A DNA stretch of 15,606 bases from the NCBI GenBank assembly GCA_045614025.1, contig JAZLCE010000019.1:1-15606 (forward strand), given 5' to 3'. Every line of letters begins with the position of its first letter. The first letter of the stretch is position 1. The notes under the pieces were generated by a model. That model was not told the DNA's origin. It searched no databases and saw only the letters and a program-made list of their open reading frames with translations. Origin of the DNA: RGIG4140 sp045614025 (lineage in GTDB: Bacteria > Pseudomonadota > Alphaproteobacteria > CAAHEQ01 > UBA3637). The translations under genes were made by a program, and so were the position numbers. This document shows, piece after piece, positions 7,166 to 14,106 of the stretch.

Positions 7166-7250
7166 AGTATGGAAGAATAAATATTGAAGTGTTAAAAAAC
7201 GATTAATATTCAATAAGATATGCTTTTTTTTAGAAAAAAATAAAAAAATA

Positions 7251-7259
7251 TGCTATAAT
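7251..7259 (+). promoter_or_regulatory. Extended -10 promoter of the 7295 gene
   Basis: TGCTATAAT is a perfect TATAAT with an extended TGn. No good -35 lies 17 nt upstream (T/A-rich). The expected start is near 7266, with a short UTR carrying GGAGGG. Confidence 0.6.
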
Positions 7260-7294
7260 ATCCCTATAAGTTCAATTATTTTATGGAGGGAAAC

Positions 7295-8422
7295 ATGACA
7301 ATGGGACTTGGCGCATATTATTTAAGAAAAGCTGTTGAGTTAGGTGATGCAGAACTTTTAAAAGAGGTTTTATCGCCCTTTTTATCGGAAAAACCAGTTA
7401 AACCAACAAAGATTAAGCCAACTGAAGTTATTTCAGCTGAGGATTTATCAGCCATTCTTTTGCATCCAGTTCCAGGGGACTTGCTTTATAAAGCAGCAAA
7501 AAATGATAATCCAGAAATGCTTGAGGTTTTTATGAAAGGGATTAATCAGGCATTTAGTTCTGATTTCAGGCATAGGGTTTGTTTTTCTGCTGTTAGCTCT
7601 TTGAATCATGAAAATGATATTAAAAATATTAAACGTTTTTGCGAAAATGGATATGAACCCAATTTTTTTGATTTAGGTAACGTATTGAGTTATTCATATA
7701 ATCCAGACGCATTGCAAGTTTATATAGATAATGGAGCTGTTGAAAAATCAAATCCTGTTGATTTGGCTTGCACATGGATGACAGGTGTTACTAGACATAA
7801 TGTTCCACAAGAAGAAAGAACAAAAATTCTTAATGATCTTATGGCTCATGGAATGGATATTAAAAATAATTATATTTTATTTCATGTGTTGAATGCCAGT
7901 GCTGATTGGAGTAAAGAGCCATTTAAAGATTTGATTAAAGCAGGGGCGCCAATTGAACAAGATTCTGAAATTCCTTCACTCCATTTGGCTTTGGATCGTT
8001 CAAATACAGATGCTGCTGAAATTTTGATTCAAGGTGCTTCGAAAGAAGCGTTAAAAAATCCAGATTTTTATGGGGCAACTTTGTTGATGAAGGCAGCTTC
8101 AGAATATTATCCAAGATCCGTGAAATTGATTGATATGTTGCTTGAAAAAGGCGCTGATATGAATGCTGTGGATAAACAAGGACGCAATGTTTTAATGTAT
8201 GTGAATGATCAAAGAACAGCTGAAGCTTTAATTCAAAGAGGCGCCAATGCTTCTCATAAAGATAATGGCGGGCTTTCAGTTGCCGAGTATTTAGAAGCTA
8301 AAGCTTCTTTTTCAAGGAATAGAATGAATGTTTTAAGAGCAGCAACATATATTAGAGAGTGCGCTCAAGATCAGCAACCAAAAATGGCCGCAGTTTCTCA
8401 AAAACAAGGGGGTCGTGATTAA
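7295..8422 (+). CDS. Cytoplasmic ankyrin-repeat protein
   Basis: 375 aa from the ATG at 7295, which has GGAGGG 4 nt upstream; the ATG at 7283 overlaps that site and is less likely. No signal peptide or membrane segment. Ankyrin-type helix pairs are clearest in the second half: LHLALDRSNTDAAEILIQ, GATLLMKAASE...LIDMLLEKGADMNAVDKQGRNVLMY, then AEALIQRGANASHKDNGG. The first half has weaker repeats (LYKAAKNDNPEMLEVFMKG). Ankyrin repeats mediate protein-protein binding and are common among effectors of intracellular bacteria, but no partner is evident. It is a single gene with its own promoter, convergent with the exported ankyrin gene. Confidence 0.8.
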   Translation: MTMGLGAYYLRKAVELGDAELLKEVLSPFLSEKPVKPTKIKPTEVISAEDLSAILLHPVPGDLLYKAAKNDNPEMLEVFMKGINQAFSSDFRHRVCFSAVSSLNHENDIKNIKRFCENGYEPNFFDLGNVLSYSYNPDALQVYIDNGAVEKSNPVDLACTWMTGVTRHNVPQEERTKILNDLMAHGMDIKNNYILFHVLNASADWSKEPFKDLIKAGAPIEQDSEIPSLHLALDRSNTDAAEILIQGASKEALKNPDFYGATLLMKAASEYYPRSVKLIDMLLEKGADMNAVDKQGRNVLMYVNDQRTAEALIQRGANASHKDNGGLSVAEYLEAKASFSRNRMNVLRAATYIRECAQDQQPKMAAVSQKQGGRD

Positions 8423-8446
8423 TCACGTTTTGAAAAATAAAAAAAA

Positions 8447-8479
8447 GGAAAGCGGTGAGGGTAGCTTTCCTTTTTTTTT
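8447..8479. terminator. Bidirectional terminator between convergent ankyrin genes
   Basis: Stem GGAAAGC (8447-8453) / GCTTTCC (8464-8470), 10-nt loop, nine T after and an A-run before, so it can stop transcripts from either side. Confidence 0.85.
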
Positions 8480-8523
8480 GCCTTTTTTTGAGGGTGTCAA
8501 AGCTTTTTTAGCTTAAAAATTTA

Positions 8524-9744
8524 TTAATGATAAGAATAGGCAGCTTTTCGCCGTTGTTCAACAATTGAAAGTTCTTCTGTTTCATTTGAAGGCTCTTCTT
8601 CAATCGCTGTTGTTGAGCTTTCTTGAGCTGCAAGAGGCGTTGGCTCATTTTGGATGAGGCCTTCTGTTTCTTGATTGATGTGCTCTGAAGTGGAAGAATT
8701 TTCTTTTTCAATGGGTGTTGCTTCTTTTGGATTCATCATTTTTTCAAGAGCCAAGAGTAAATCTGCATCTTTTTCTTTTTGAATCATCTCAAGCGCATTG
8801 CGCCCCACTTGGTCTTTATAATCAATTAAAATATTTGGGGTTTTTAAAAGTTCAAGCGCGGCTTGTTTTTTCCCATGCGAAATGGCTAAAATCAAAGCAG
8901 TTGTTTTAAATTCAGCCTTGTTATCGTTCACATCAAATCCCTTTTTAATTAAGGCTTGAATGAGTTTTGGGTTATTTCTCATGGTGGCTAAAGTTAATAA
9001 ATTCCAACCATTTTGCGTTCTGAACTCTGGATTAAGGGTTTGTTGTTTTTCAATAAAAGATAAAGCTTTTTCATCTTCATTTTTGCTAAAAGATAACATC
9101 ACAAAAAATTCGGGGTGTTGGTGCGCAATAAAAGCATTTAGATCTTCTTCACTGATTGTTTGTGGCGCAGATGCTTCATCTTTTGGAGCTTCTTCTTCCT
9201 CTTCAGCTTCTTCATGCGTGGTATCAATAGCGCCAGCTTCAATTAAAATCGCTTTAATTTCATCACTTTGCGTTAAATAAATGGCATTTTGAAGCATTTC
9301 TTGCTTTTTTTCTTCATCAGGAATGTTGGCTAAAATATATCTAACCGCACCCACTTCATTTGAAATGGTTGCAATATCAAGCGCATTTTCATGATAGGCA
9401 TTTTCATGATAAATATTGGCGCCATTTTCATGCAAAAGTTTCATCATATCCACATGCCCCGCATAAGCTGCCCATAAATAAGGCGTTAACCCAGCATGAT
9501 TTTTGGCTTCAAGATTTGCCTTTTTTTTCAAAAGTTCTTTTGCAATTTCAACTTGGCCTAATCGAGCGGCATACATCAGAGCTGTCCACCCATCTTGATC
9601 AACAATATTCACATCTGAAAGATTTTGAGCTTCTTGTAAAGCTTGATCAAAGTTGCTTTCCCTAAAAGATTGAAAAATATCTGCTTGCGCCGAAAAGGGG
9701 CTGAACATAAGGCAAAATAGGGTTGAAAGCAAAAGTTGTTTCAT
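8524..9744 (-). CDS. Exported ankyrin-repeat protein
   Basis: 406 aa starting at the internal Met (9744-9742), where AGGAG lies 8 nt upstream and a signal peptide begins: MKQLLLSTLFCLMFSPFSAQA with cleavage before DIFQSF. The frame is open upstream to 9813, but those 23 residues overlap the promoter. Ankyrin block 1 (about residues 28-160) includes DQDGWTALMYAARLGQVEIAKELLKKKANLEAKNHAG-type units. An acidic linker (HEEAEEEEEAPKDEAS) separates it from block 2 (about 235-330), with NGWNLLTLATMRNNPKLIQALIKKG. The C-terminal 80 residues are Glu/Ser/Thr-rich. A local duplication gives YHENAYHENA. It probably acts in the periplasm by protein binding; no specific function is known. Confidence 0.8.
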   Translation of the reverse strand: MKQLLLSTLFCLMFSPFSAQADIFQSFRESNFDQALQEAQNLSDVNIVDQDGWTALMYAARLGQVEIAKELLKKKANLEAKNHAGLTPYLWAAYAGHVDMMKLLHENGANIYHENAYHENALDIATISNEVGAVRYILANIPDEEKKQEMLQNAIYLTQSDEIKAILIEAGAIDTTHEEAEEEEEAPKDEASAPQTISEEDLNAFIAHQHPEFFVMLSFSKNEDEKALSFIEKQQTLNPEFRTQNGWNLLTLATMRNNPKLIQALIKKGFDVNDNKAEFKTTALILAISHGKKQAALELLKTPNILIDYKDQVGRNALEMIQKEKDADLLLALEKMMNPKEATPIEKENSSTSEHINQETEGLIQNEPTPLAAQESSTTAIEEEPSNETEELSIVEQRRKAAYSYH

Positions 9745-9762
9745 GAGAAAAACTCCTATAGG

Positions 9763-9809
9763 TTGATTAATTAAATCAATATATAGCATAAGGAGATTCA
9801 AAAATGCAA
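9763..9809 (-). promoter_or_regulatory. Promoter and operator-like inverted repeat of the exported ankyrin gene
   Basis: On the minus strand, TTGCAT (9809-9804), an 18-nt spacer ending in TGC, and TATATA (9785-9780). Just downstream, around the expected start, lies TTGATT-N5-AATCAA (9763-9779), a possible repressor site. The half-sites resemble FNR/FixK boxes but the spacing is wrong for that family. Confidence 0.5.
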
Positions 9810-9848
9810 TCATTTATTTTTGATGCTTTGGTTGAAGAGAGGGATTTT

Positions 9849-9866
9849 ATTTAAACCAGTTTAAAT
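9849..9866. promoter_or_regulatory. Perfect palindrome upstream of the capsid gene
   Basis: ATTTAAAC-CA-GTTTAAAT, 8-bp arms, 2-nt centre. It lies in the 184-nt space between the ankyrin and capsid genes, before the leader hairpins. It may be an operator. The TTGTCAC cassette is absent here. Confidence 0.45.
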
Positions 9867-9913
9867 TTTGAAAGGAAAGGGGCTTAAAAAAAACAAACCT
9901 CTTTTTTTTATTG

Positions 9914-9972
9914 AACCCATTTTTTTGATGGGTTTTGAACAGGGCTCTTATCTTTTTAAGAGTCTTTTTTTT
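9914..9972 (+). terminator. Two leader hairpins before the capsid gene, the second terminator-like
   Basis: Hairpin 1 is AACCCAT (9914-9920) / ATGGGTT (9928-9934). Hairpin 2 is GGCTCTTA (9943-9950) / TAAGAGTC (9957-9964) with a 6-nt loop and eight T. It ends 25 nt before the ATG at 9998, with SD AAAGGA between. The upstream gene runs the other way, so hairpin 2 is not terminating a gene on this strand. Confidence 0.7.
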
Positions 9973-9997
9973 AACTTTTATATGAAAGGAATTTTCT

Positions 9998-10960
9998 ATG
10001 GCAGAAAAATTAAAATATGATTCTCTTTTTGCATTTACGGTTGAAAGTCGATCCAAACAGTTGGCTGATAATATGAGCCAAAACAATGCGCTTATCAACC
10101 GATTGAAAGAAAAAGGCAAAATTAAACCCATTTCAGGCGGAACTAAAATTTTAGAAGAACTTGAATATGGGGAAGGGGATGCATTTTGGTATTCAGGCTA
10201 TGATACCATTGACTATGCCGAAAAACAACTTTTCACAGCGGCAGAATATCAAATTAAACTTTGCGCTGTGCCAGTTGCCGTTTCAGGCGAAGATATGCTT
10301 AAAAACTCTGGTAAAGAACAAATTATTGATTTGTTTGAAAAAAGAGTTGATAACGCTTGCAAAACCATTGTAAACCAAATGGGCAGAGCCGTTTATTCAG
10401 ATGGCACAGGCTCTGATGGTAAAGAAATTGGTGGTCTTCGTTTATTGGTGGCTGATTCGCCTTCAACGGGAACAGTTGGTGGCATTGATAGATCTGTTGC
10501 CGGTAATGAATTTTGGCGCAATAAAGCCAAAACAAGCGCTTTAACGGGCGAAAATATTTTATCAGAAATGAATAAAATGTATTTATCTCTTTCAAGAGGC
10601 GCCGATAAACCAGATTTAATTGTTGCTGATGAAACGCTTTATTCTTTATATGAAAATGCGCTTCAACCTCATCAACGATTCACAAATCCAAAAACAGCTG
10701 AAGGTGGCTTTATGAACTTGAAGTTCAAAGGCGCTGATGTGATTTTTGATGGGGGTCAAGGTGGTCATTGCCCAGAAAACCATATGTATTTCTTGAACAC
10801 AAACTATATCTATTTGCGCCCACATAAAGATCGCAATATGACAGTTGTTGGCGGTGAACGTATGGCTGTGAACCAAGATGCATTTTATAAAATCATTGGT
10901 TGGGCTGGGAATATGACAATGTCTAACGCTGCGCTTCAAGGCGTTTTAATTAACGGGTAA
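9998..10960 (+). CDS. Phage major capsid protein (HK97-type fold)
   Basis: 320 aa. The sequence follows a widespread prophage capsid family: N-terminal SLFAFTVESRSKQLADNMSQ, then NNALINRLKEKGKIKPISGG, WYSGYDTIDY, a helix VSGEDMLKNSG, the long spine helix EKRVDNACKTIVNQMGRAVY with SDGTGSDGKEIGGLRLLVAD, and a C-terminal beta region ending IIGWAGNMTM. It should self-assemble into a shell. Length is normal and the frame intact. It stands alone: no portal, protease, scaffold or terminase lies on either side, and adaptor/tail genes are about 5 kb upstream. Its own leader hairpins and following terminator make it a single-gene unit, unlike a normal phage head operon. Confidence 0.85.
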   Translation: MAEKLKYDSLFAFTVESRSKQLADNMSQNNALINRLKEKGKIKPISGGTKILEELEYGEGDAFWYSGYDTIDYAEKQLFTAAEYQIKLCAVPVAVSGEDMLKNSGKEQIIDLFEKRVDNACKTIVNQMGRAVYSDGTGSDGKEIGGLRLLVADSPSTGTVGGIDRSVAGNEFWRNKAKTSALTGENILSEMNKMYLSLSRGADKPDLIVADETLYSLYENALQPHQRFTNPKTAEGGFMNLKFKGADVIFDGGQGGHCPENHMYFLNTNYIYLRPHKDRNMTVVGGERMAVNQDAFYKIIGWAGNMTMSNAALQGVLING

Positions 10961-11003
10961 AATCTTTTTGGATTTTGTTCATTTTGTTTTCCTTTAAAAA
11001 AAA

Positions 11004-11044
11004 GGTGAAAAGGGGGTTTAAAAGACTCTCTTTTCATCTTTTTA
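11004..11044 (+). terminator. Terminator after the capsid gene
   Basis: GGTGAAAAG (11004-11012) / CTTTTCATC (11030-11038) with one G-U pair, a 17-nt loop and six T (11039-11043 plus the last arm base context). Confidence 0.7.
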
Positions 11045-11045
11045 C

Positions 11046-11074
11046 TTGCATTTATTTATTTTTTTGATTAGATT
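11046..11074 (+). promoter_or_regulatory. Weak sigma70-like promoter before the 70-aa gene
   Basis: TTGCAT (11046-11051), 17-nt spacer, TAGATT (11069-11074). It overlaps the end of the preceding terminator. Confidence 0.45.
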
Positions 11075-11105
11075 AGAAAAAACAAAAAGGTAAAGGAGGG
11101 CGACA

Positions 11106-11318
11106 ATGGCAACAAAACAAAAAGCAATTCCAAGATTAAAAGGCGCATCTCACCGTATCGAATCGGCTCTTTTAAAAGAGGCTGTGATCGGATATGATGA
11201 AAATCAAACGCCACGCTCTCTTCAATTGAAAGGTTTGGGCCTTAAATGCGCGCAAGCCCATCAAATTAAAATGGAAGTGGATAAAACCATTCGTTTATTT
11301 AATTATAAAAAAAAGTGA
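11106..11318 (+). CDS. Small basic protein of unknown function
   Basis: 70 aa, rich in Lys/Arg (15 of 70, against 6 acidic), with no signal peptide or membrane segment. It has a helical middle (HRIESALLKEAVIG) and a C-terminal KKK. SD AAAGGAGGG lies 5 nt upstream, so translation is credible. I do not recognise the family. A nucleic-acid-binding protein is possible from the charge alone. It lies between the capsid gene and rpsB, with its own promoter-like sequence and a terminator on the upstream side. Confidence 0.65.
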   Translation: MATKQKAIPRLKGASHRIESALLKEAVIGYDENQTPRSLQLKGLGLKCAQAHQIKMEVDKTIRLFNYKKK

Positions 11319-11347
11319 AAATTATCTAAAAAATTTAAGATTTTCTA

Positions 11348-11376
11348 TTGATTTTTTTTGAAAAAAAGTGTATAAG
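11348..11376 (+). promoter_or_regulatory. rpsB promoter
   Basis: TTGATT (11348-11353), 17-nt spacer, TATAAG (11371-11376). The expected start near 11383 leaves a leader of about 165 nt. Confidence 0.65.
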
Positions 11377-11379
11377 AAA

Positions 11380-11546
11380 GCGTCTTCTTAATTTTAAGAG
11401 GGCGTTTATTTTTAATTTTTAATAAATACGCATGTAAGGCGGCGGTTCTTAAAGATCTTTTTTTTATGAAGCGCTTTCCGGTGTAAGAAGCTTTTTTCTT
11501 ATATCATGCTTTACAGAGGTTTAACCGGAAAAAGAAAGGAAATATT
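11380..11546 (+). promoter_or_regulatory. Structured rpsB leader, candidate S2 autoregulatory element
   Basis: The untranslated leader contains an outer stem TTTCCGGT (11475-11482) / ACCGGAAA (11524-11531), 8 bp perfect, closing a loop that can pair further (GTAAG with CTTTAC). The 3' arm ends 3 nt before the Shine-Dalgarno AAAGGA, so folding could control ribosome access. In E. coli, S2 represses rpsB-tsf through its 5' leader. Whether this leader is homologous is not shown. Confidence 0.5.
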
Positions 11547-12305
11547 ATGTCTTTACCAACAATTACAGTTCGTCAATTAATTGAAAACGGCGTTCATTTT
11601 GGTCACAATGCTCGCAGATGGAACCCAAAAATGGGCCCATATATTTATGGGGTTCGTGAAGGTGTTCATATCTTGGATTTAACACAAACTCAACCAATGC
11701 TCACACGCGCATTACAAGCTGTTCGTGATGTGGCAGCAAAAGGCGGCAAAATCTTGTTTGTTGGCACAAAAATGCAAGCTCAAGAAGCTGTTAAAGATGC
11801 AGCAACACGTTGTGGTCAATATTATGTGAACCACCGTTGGCTCGGCGGTATGCTTACAAACTGGAAAACAATTTCTTCAAGCATCAAACGCTTAAAAGAT
11901 ATTGATGCCAAAACAGAAAAAGGCGAATTAAACGGGTTGACGAAAAAAGAAAAATTAAACATTTCTCGTGAACGCGAAAAATTGTTTGCTTCATTGGGTG
12001 GTATTCAAAACATGAATGGTCGTCCAGATTTAATCTTCGTTATTGATGTTCCAAAAGAAGATTTGGCTATCAGCGAAGCTAAAAAATTGGGCATTCCTGT
12101 TGTTGCTATTTGCGATTCAAATGCAAACCCAGATGGAATTGATTTCCCAGTTCCTGGCAATGATGATGCTTTACGCGCTATTAATTTATACTGTGACTTG
12201 GTCAGCGCTGCTGTTTTAGATGGTATGCAAGCTGAACTTAAAGCCGCTGGTGTTGATTTAGGCGCCGTTGTTGAACCAGTTGCAACTGAAACAGTTCAAG
12301 GCTAA
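11547..12305 (+). CDS. rpsB: 30S ribosomal protein uS2
   Basis: 252 aa, normal length. Textbook S2 features: the N-terminal RQLIENGVHFGHNARRWNPK, YIYGVREGVHILDL, FVGTKMQAQEAV, the NHRWLGGMLTNW core, PDLIFVIDVPKE, and C-terminal IPVVAICDSNANPDGIDFP-type sequence. It binds the 30S subunit near bS1 and is essential. SD AAAGGA lies 6 nt upstream. The next gene is tsf, the standard order. The upstream neighbours (capsid, 70-aa ORF) are not the usual chromosomal context. The sequence looks fully functional. Confidence 0.98.
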   Translation: MSLPTITVRQLIENGVHFGHNARRWNPKMGPYIYGVREGVHILDLTQTQPMLTRALQAVRDVAAKGGKILFVGTKMQAQEAVKDAATRCGQYYVNHRWLGGMLTNWKTISSSIKRLKDIDAKTEKGELNGLTKKEKLNISREREKLFASLGGIQNMNGRPDLIFVIDVPKEDLAISEAKKLGIPVVAICDSNANPDGIDFPVPGNDDALRAINLYCDLVSAAVLDGMQAELKAAGVDLGAVVEPVATETVQG

Positions 12306-12314
12306 TTTTTTTAT

Positions 12315-12345
12315 AAGGAGGTGAGGCCTCTCATCTCCTTTTTTT
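12315..12345 (+). terminator. Terminator-like hairpin between rpsB and tsf
   Basis: AAGGAGGTGAG (12315-12325) / CTCATCTCCTT (12330-12340), one G-U pair, a 4-nt loop and five further T. It ends 33 nt before the tsf ATG. Probably a partial attenuator that sets the S2:EF-Ts ratio. Confidence 0.7.
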
Positions 12346-12378
12346 AATAACCTACATATATTTTATAAGGAGCAAAAA

Positions 12379-13296
12379 ATGGCAGAAATTACAGCAGCTT
12401 TAGTTAAAGAACTGCGTGAAAAAACAGGTGCCGGTATGATGGAATGCAAAAAAGCATTATCCGAAACAGGCGGCGATTTAGAAGGAGCAATTGACTTTTT
12501 GCGTAAAAAAGGTCTTTCAGTTGCTGAAAAGAAAGCTGGTCGCGTTGCCTCTCAAGGGTTAGTTGGTGTTTGCGTTGAAGGAAACAAAGGCGCTATCGTT
12601 GAACTTAACTCTGAAACAGACTTCGTTGCAAGAAACGCTGAATTCCAAGCAATGCTCGGAAAAATGCTCGGCGCTGCTATGACAGCTAACGGTGATGTTG
12701 AAGGCATGAAAAAAGAAACTGTTGATGGTAAATCAATTGAAGATACATTAACAGAATTGATTGCTAAAATCGGCGAAAACATGAGCTTAAGAAGAGCTGC
12801 TTGTGTTGAAGTTTCAAACGGTGTTGTTGTTCCATATATGCACACAGCTGTTGTTCCTAACCAAGGAAAAATCGGTGTGTTAGTTGCTTTAGAAAGCACT
12901 GGCGATAAACAAGCTTTAACAGAACTTGGCAAAAAAATCGCTATGCATATTGCCGCTTCTTCACCACGTTTCTTAAACGTTGCAGATGTTGATGCTGAAA
13001 CACTCGCTCACGAAAAAGCAATTTATGAAGAACAAGCAAAAGCCAGCGGTAAACCAGCCAACATTATTGAAAAAATGGTTGAAGGCCGTATTCGTAAATT
13101 CCATGACGAAGTTGTTCTTTTGGAACAAGCTTTCATTATGGACCCAGATAAAAAAGTTAAAGATGTTGTTGCTGCAACAGCAAAAGAATTGGGCACTGAT
13201 GTTCAATTAACATCTTATGTTCGTTTTGCTTTGGGCGAAGGCATTGAAAAGAAAAGCGAAGATTTCGCAGCTGAAGTTGCAAGCTGTATGAAATAG
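12379..13296 (+). CDS. tsf: Elongation factor Ts
   Basis: 305 aa. The N-terminal UBA-like domain (ITAALVKELREKTGAGMMEC, KKALSETGGDLEGAIDFLR) is followed by the TDFVARNAEF motif (residues 80-89) that inserts into EF-Tu, then two core subdomains with NMSLRRA, GKIGVLVAL and the coiled-coil region ending in VKDV. It catalyses GDP/GTP exchange on EF-Tu in the cytoplasm. SD AAGGAG lies 5 nt upstream of the ATG. In most alphaproteobacteria pyrH and frr follow; here a long hairpin and an unrelated operon on the other strand follow. Confidence 0.98.
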   Translation: MAEITAALVKELREKTGAGMMECKKALSETGGDLEGAIDFLRKKGLSVAEKKAGRVASQGLVGVCVEGNKGAIVELNSETDFVARNAEFQAMLGKMLGAAMTANGDVEGMKKETVDGKSIEDTLTELIAKIGENMSLRRAACVEVSNGVVVPYMHTAVVPNQGKIGVLVALESTGDKQALTELGKKIAMHIAASSPRFLNVADVDAETLAHEKAIYEEQAKASGKPANIIEKMVEGRIRKFHDEVVLLEQAFIMDPDKKVKDVVAATAKELGTDVQLTSYVRFALGEGIEKKSEDFAAEVASCMK

Positions 13297-13314
13297 TCAA
13301 GACACACGAATATC

Positions 13315-13443
13315 GTGAGTAAAAAAAGCGGTTTTAGAAAGGAATCTAAGGCGCAATTGCCAATCTCAAGTATGGTTTTATACTAGTCGATTGTCAATTG
13401 CCTCCTTATCTTCTCTTTTAAAACCGTTTTTTTACGGCATCAC
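13315..13443 (+). terminator. Very long hairpin and terminator downstream of tsf
   Basis: Outer GTGA/TCAC and GTAAAAAAA (13319-13327) / TTTTTTTAC (13427-13435) enclose CGGTTTTA (13329-13336) / TAAAACCG (13419-13426). The stem continues imperfectly through CTAAGG/CCTTAT and GGCAATTG-type arms to about 13366/13389, leaving a loop of about 22 nt. The T-run follows the inner stem, so it works as a terminator. Its arms of about 50 nt are far longer than needed for that. Confidence 0.7.
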
Positions 13444-13482
13444 AAAGCATTTATGATTTGTCGCCAATGCCAACTCACAACA

Positions 13483-13529
13483 AAAACGCCTCCTTTATGT
13501 ATAATCCATATACTTACAGGAGGCGTTTT
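13483..13529 (-). terminator. Terminator of the MSWDD four-gene array
   Basis: Perfect 12-bp stem AAAACGCCTCCT (13483-13494) / AGGAGGCGTTTT (13518-13529), 23-nt loop. On the minus strand the stem ends in a run of five T before GTTGTG. Confidence 0.75.
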
Positions 13530-13559
13530 CATTATTATTTTAATAGAAGACCTTTCTTT

Positions 13560-13895
13560 TTATTCACGAGTTCTTTGATAATAGCCTTGTTCCCAAGGAT
13601 GTTTAGCATCTCTAAAGCGTGGCTTATAGCCTTCAATTACAATAGCCTCGGTTTCAGCTAAAAAATCCTCTATTTTTTGCTGGCGTTCAGCCTCTTTTCG
13701 TTCTGCTTCAAGGCGTTCAGCTTCTTCGCGCTCTCTTTGCTCTTCACGGCGACGGCGTTCCTCCTCTTCCTCTTCACGGCGACGACGTTCTTCTTCCTCT
13801 TCACGGCGACGGCGCTCTTCTTCCTCTTCACGGCGACGGCGTTCTTCTTCCTCTTCACGGCGACGGCGTTCTTCATATTCATCATCCCAAGACAT
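13560..13895 (-). CDS. MSWDD-family Arg/Glu-rich helical protein, array copy 4 (last)
   Basis: 111 aa, no signal peptide. It begins MSWDDEYEE, then a long run with a 9-residue period of ERRRREEEE type (about residues 8-50), a mixed Glu/Arg/Ala helix to about 75, then KIEDFLAETEAIVIEGYKPRF and the tail PWEQGYYQRTRE. Alternating blocks of about four Glu and four Arg are the known recipe for a free-standing single alpha-helix (ER/K motif). Not recognised as a named family. The SD AAAGGAG and the 17-nt gap to the previous gene match the other copies almost exactly. The last 38 bases are nearly the same in all four genes, so the array arose by tandem duplication. Confidence 0.75.
   Translation of the reverse strand: MSWDDEYEERRRREEEEERRRREEEEERRRREEEEERRRREEEEEERRRREEQREREEAERLEAERKEAERQQKIEDFLAETEAIVIEGYKPRFRDAKHPWEQGYYQRTRE
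13745..13868 (-). repeat. 27-nt tandem repeat encoding the RRRREEEEE helix
   Basis: CACGGCGAC recurs at 13745, 13775, 13802, 13829 and 13856: intervals 30, 27, 27 and 27 nt, always multiples of three. Copy-number change would lengthen or shorten the helix in units of 9-10 residues without a frameshift. Confidence 0.85.
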
Positions 13896-13912
13896 TTTGT
13901 TCTCCTTTCTTT

Positions 13913-14089
13913 TTATTCACGAGTTCTTTGATCATAGCCTTGTTCCCAAGGTTTAGGTGGTCTAAAGCGAGGGTTAAAGTTGTCAATTCTAATAGCCCCG
14001 GTTTCAGCTAAATGATCCTCTATTTCTTGTTCGCGTTTGGCTTCTGCTGCTGCGGCGGCAATGCGTTCTTCTTCATCATCCCAAGACAT
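13913..14089 (-). CDS. MSWDD-family protein, array copy 3 (short form)
   Basis: 58 aa. It reads MSWDDEEERIAAAAAEAKRE, then QEIEDHLAETGAIRIDNF, NPRFRPP, and the tail KPWEQGYDQRTRE. Here the long Arg/Glu run is replaced by a short Ala-rich helix, so both ends of the family are seen with almost no middle. This shows which parts are conserved: the MSWDD start, an (I)E..LAE.gaIRID segment and the PWEQGYxQRTxE tail. SD AAAGGAG precedes the ATG. The gaps to both neighbours are 17 nt. Confidence 0.75.
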   Translation of the reverse strand: MSWDDEEERIAAAAAEAKREQEIEDHLAETGAIRIDNFNPRFRPPKPWEQGYDQRTRE

Positions 14090-14106
14090 TTTGTTCTCCT
14101 TTCTTT

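Noticed and set aside
8715..9665. Plus-strand ORFs across the exported ankyrin gene
   Set aside because: Antisense to a gene with signal peptide, ankyrin motifs and a good ribosome site; no independent support.
9763..9779. FNR/FixK box
   Set aside because: Half-sites TTGAT and ATCAA are present, but the spacing is 7 nt instead of 4.
10161..10939. ORFs overlapping the capsid gene in other frames
   Set aside because: They lie wholly inside a well-supported capsid gene, with odd composition and no start signals.
12552..13210. ORFs opposite or out of frame to tsf
   Set aside because: Shadows of the tsf codons; no Shine-Dalgarno, no recognisable motif, and tsf itself is certain.
13745..13868. 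CRISPR-like array because of regular repeats
   Set aside because: The 27-nt units are contiguous, have no unique spacers and read as in-frame Arg/Glu codons of a protein.
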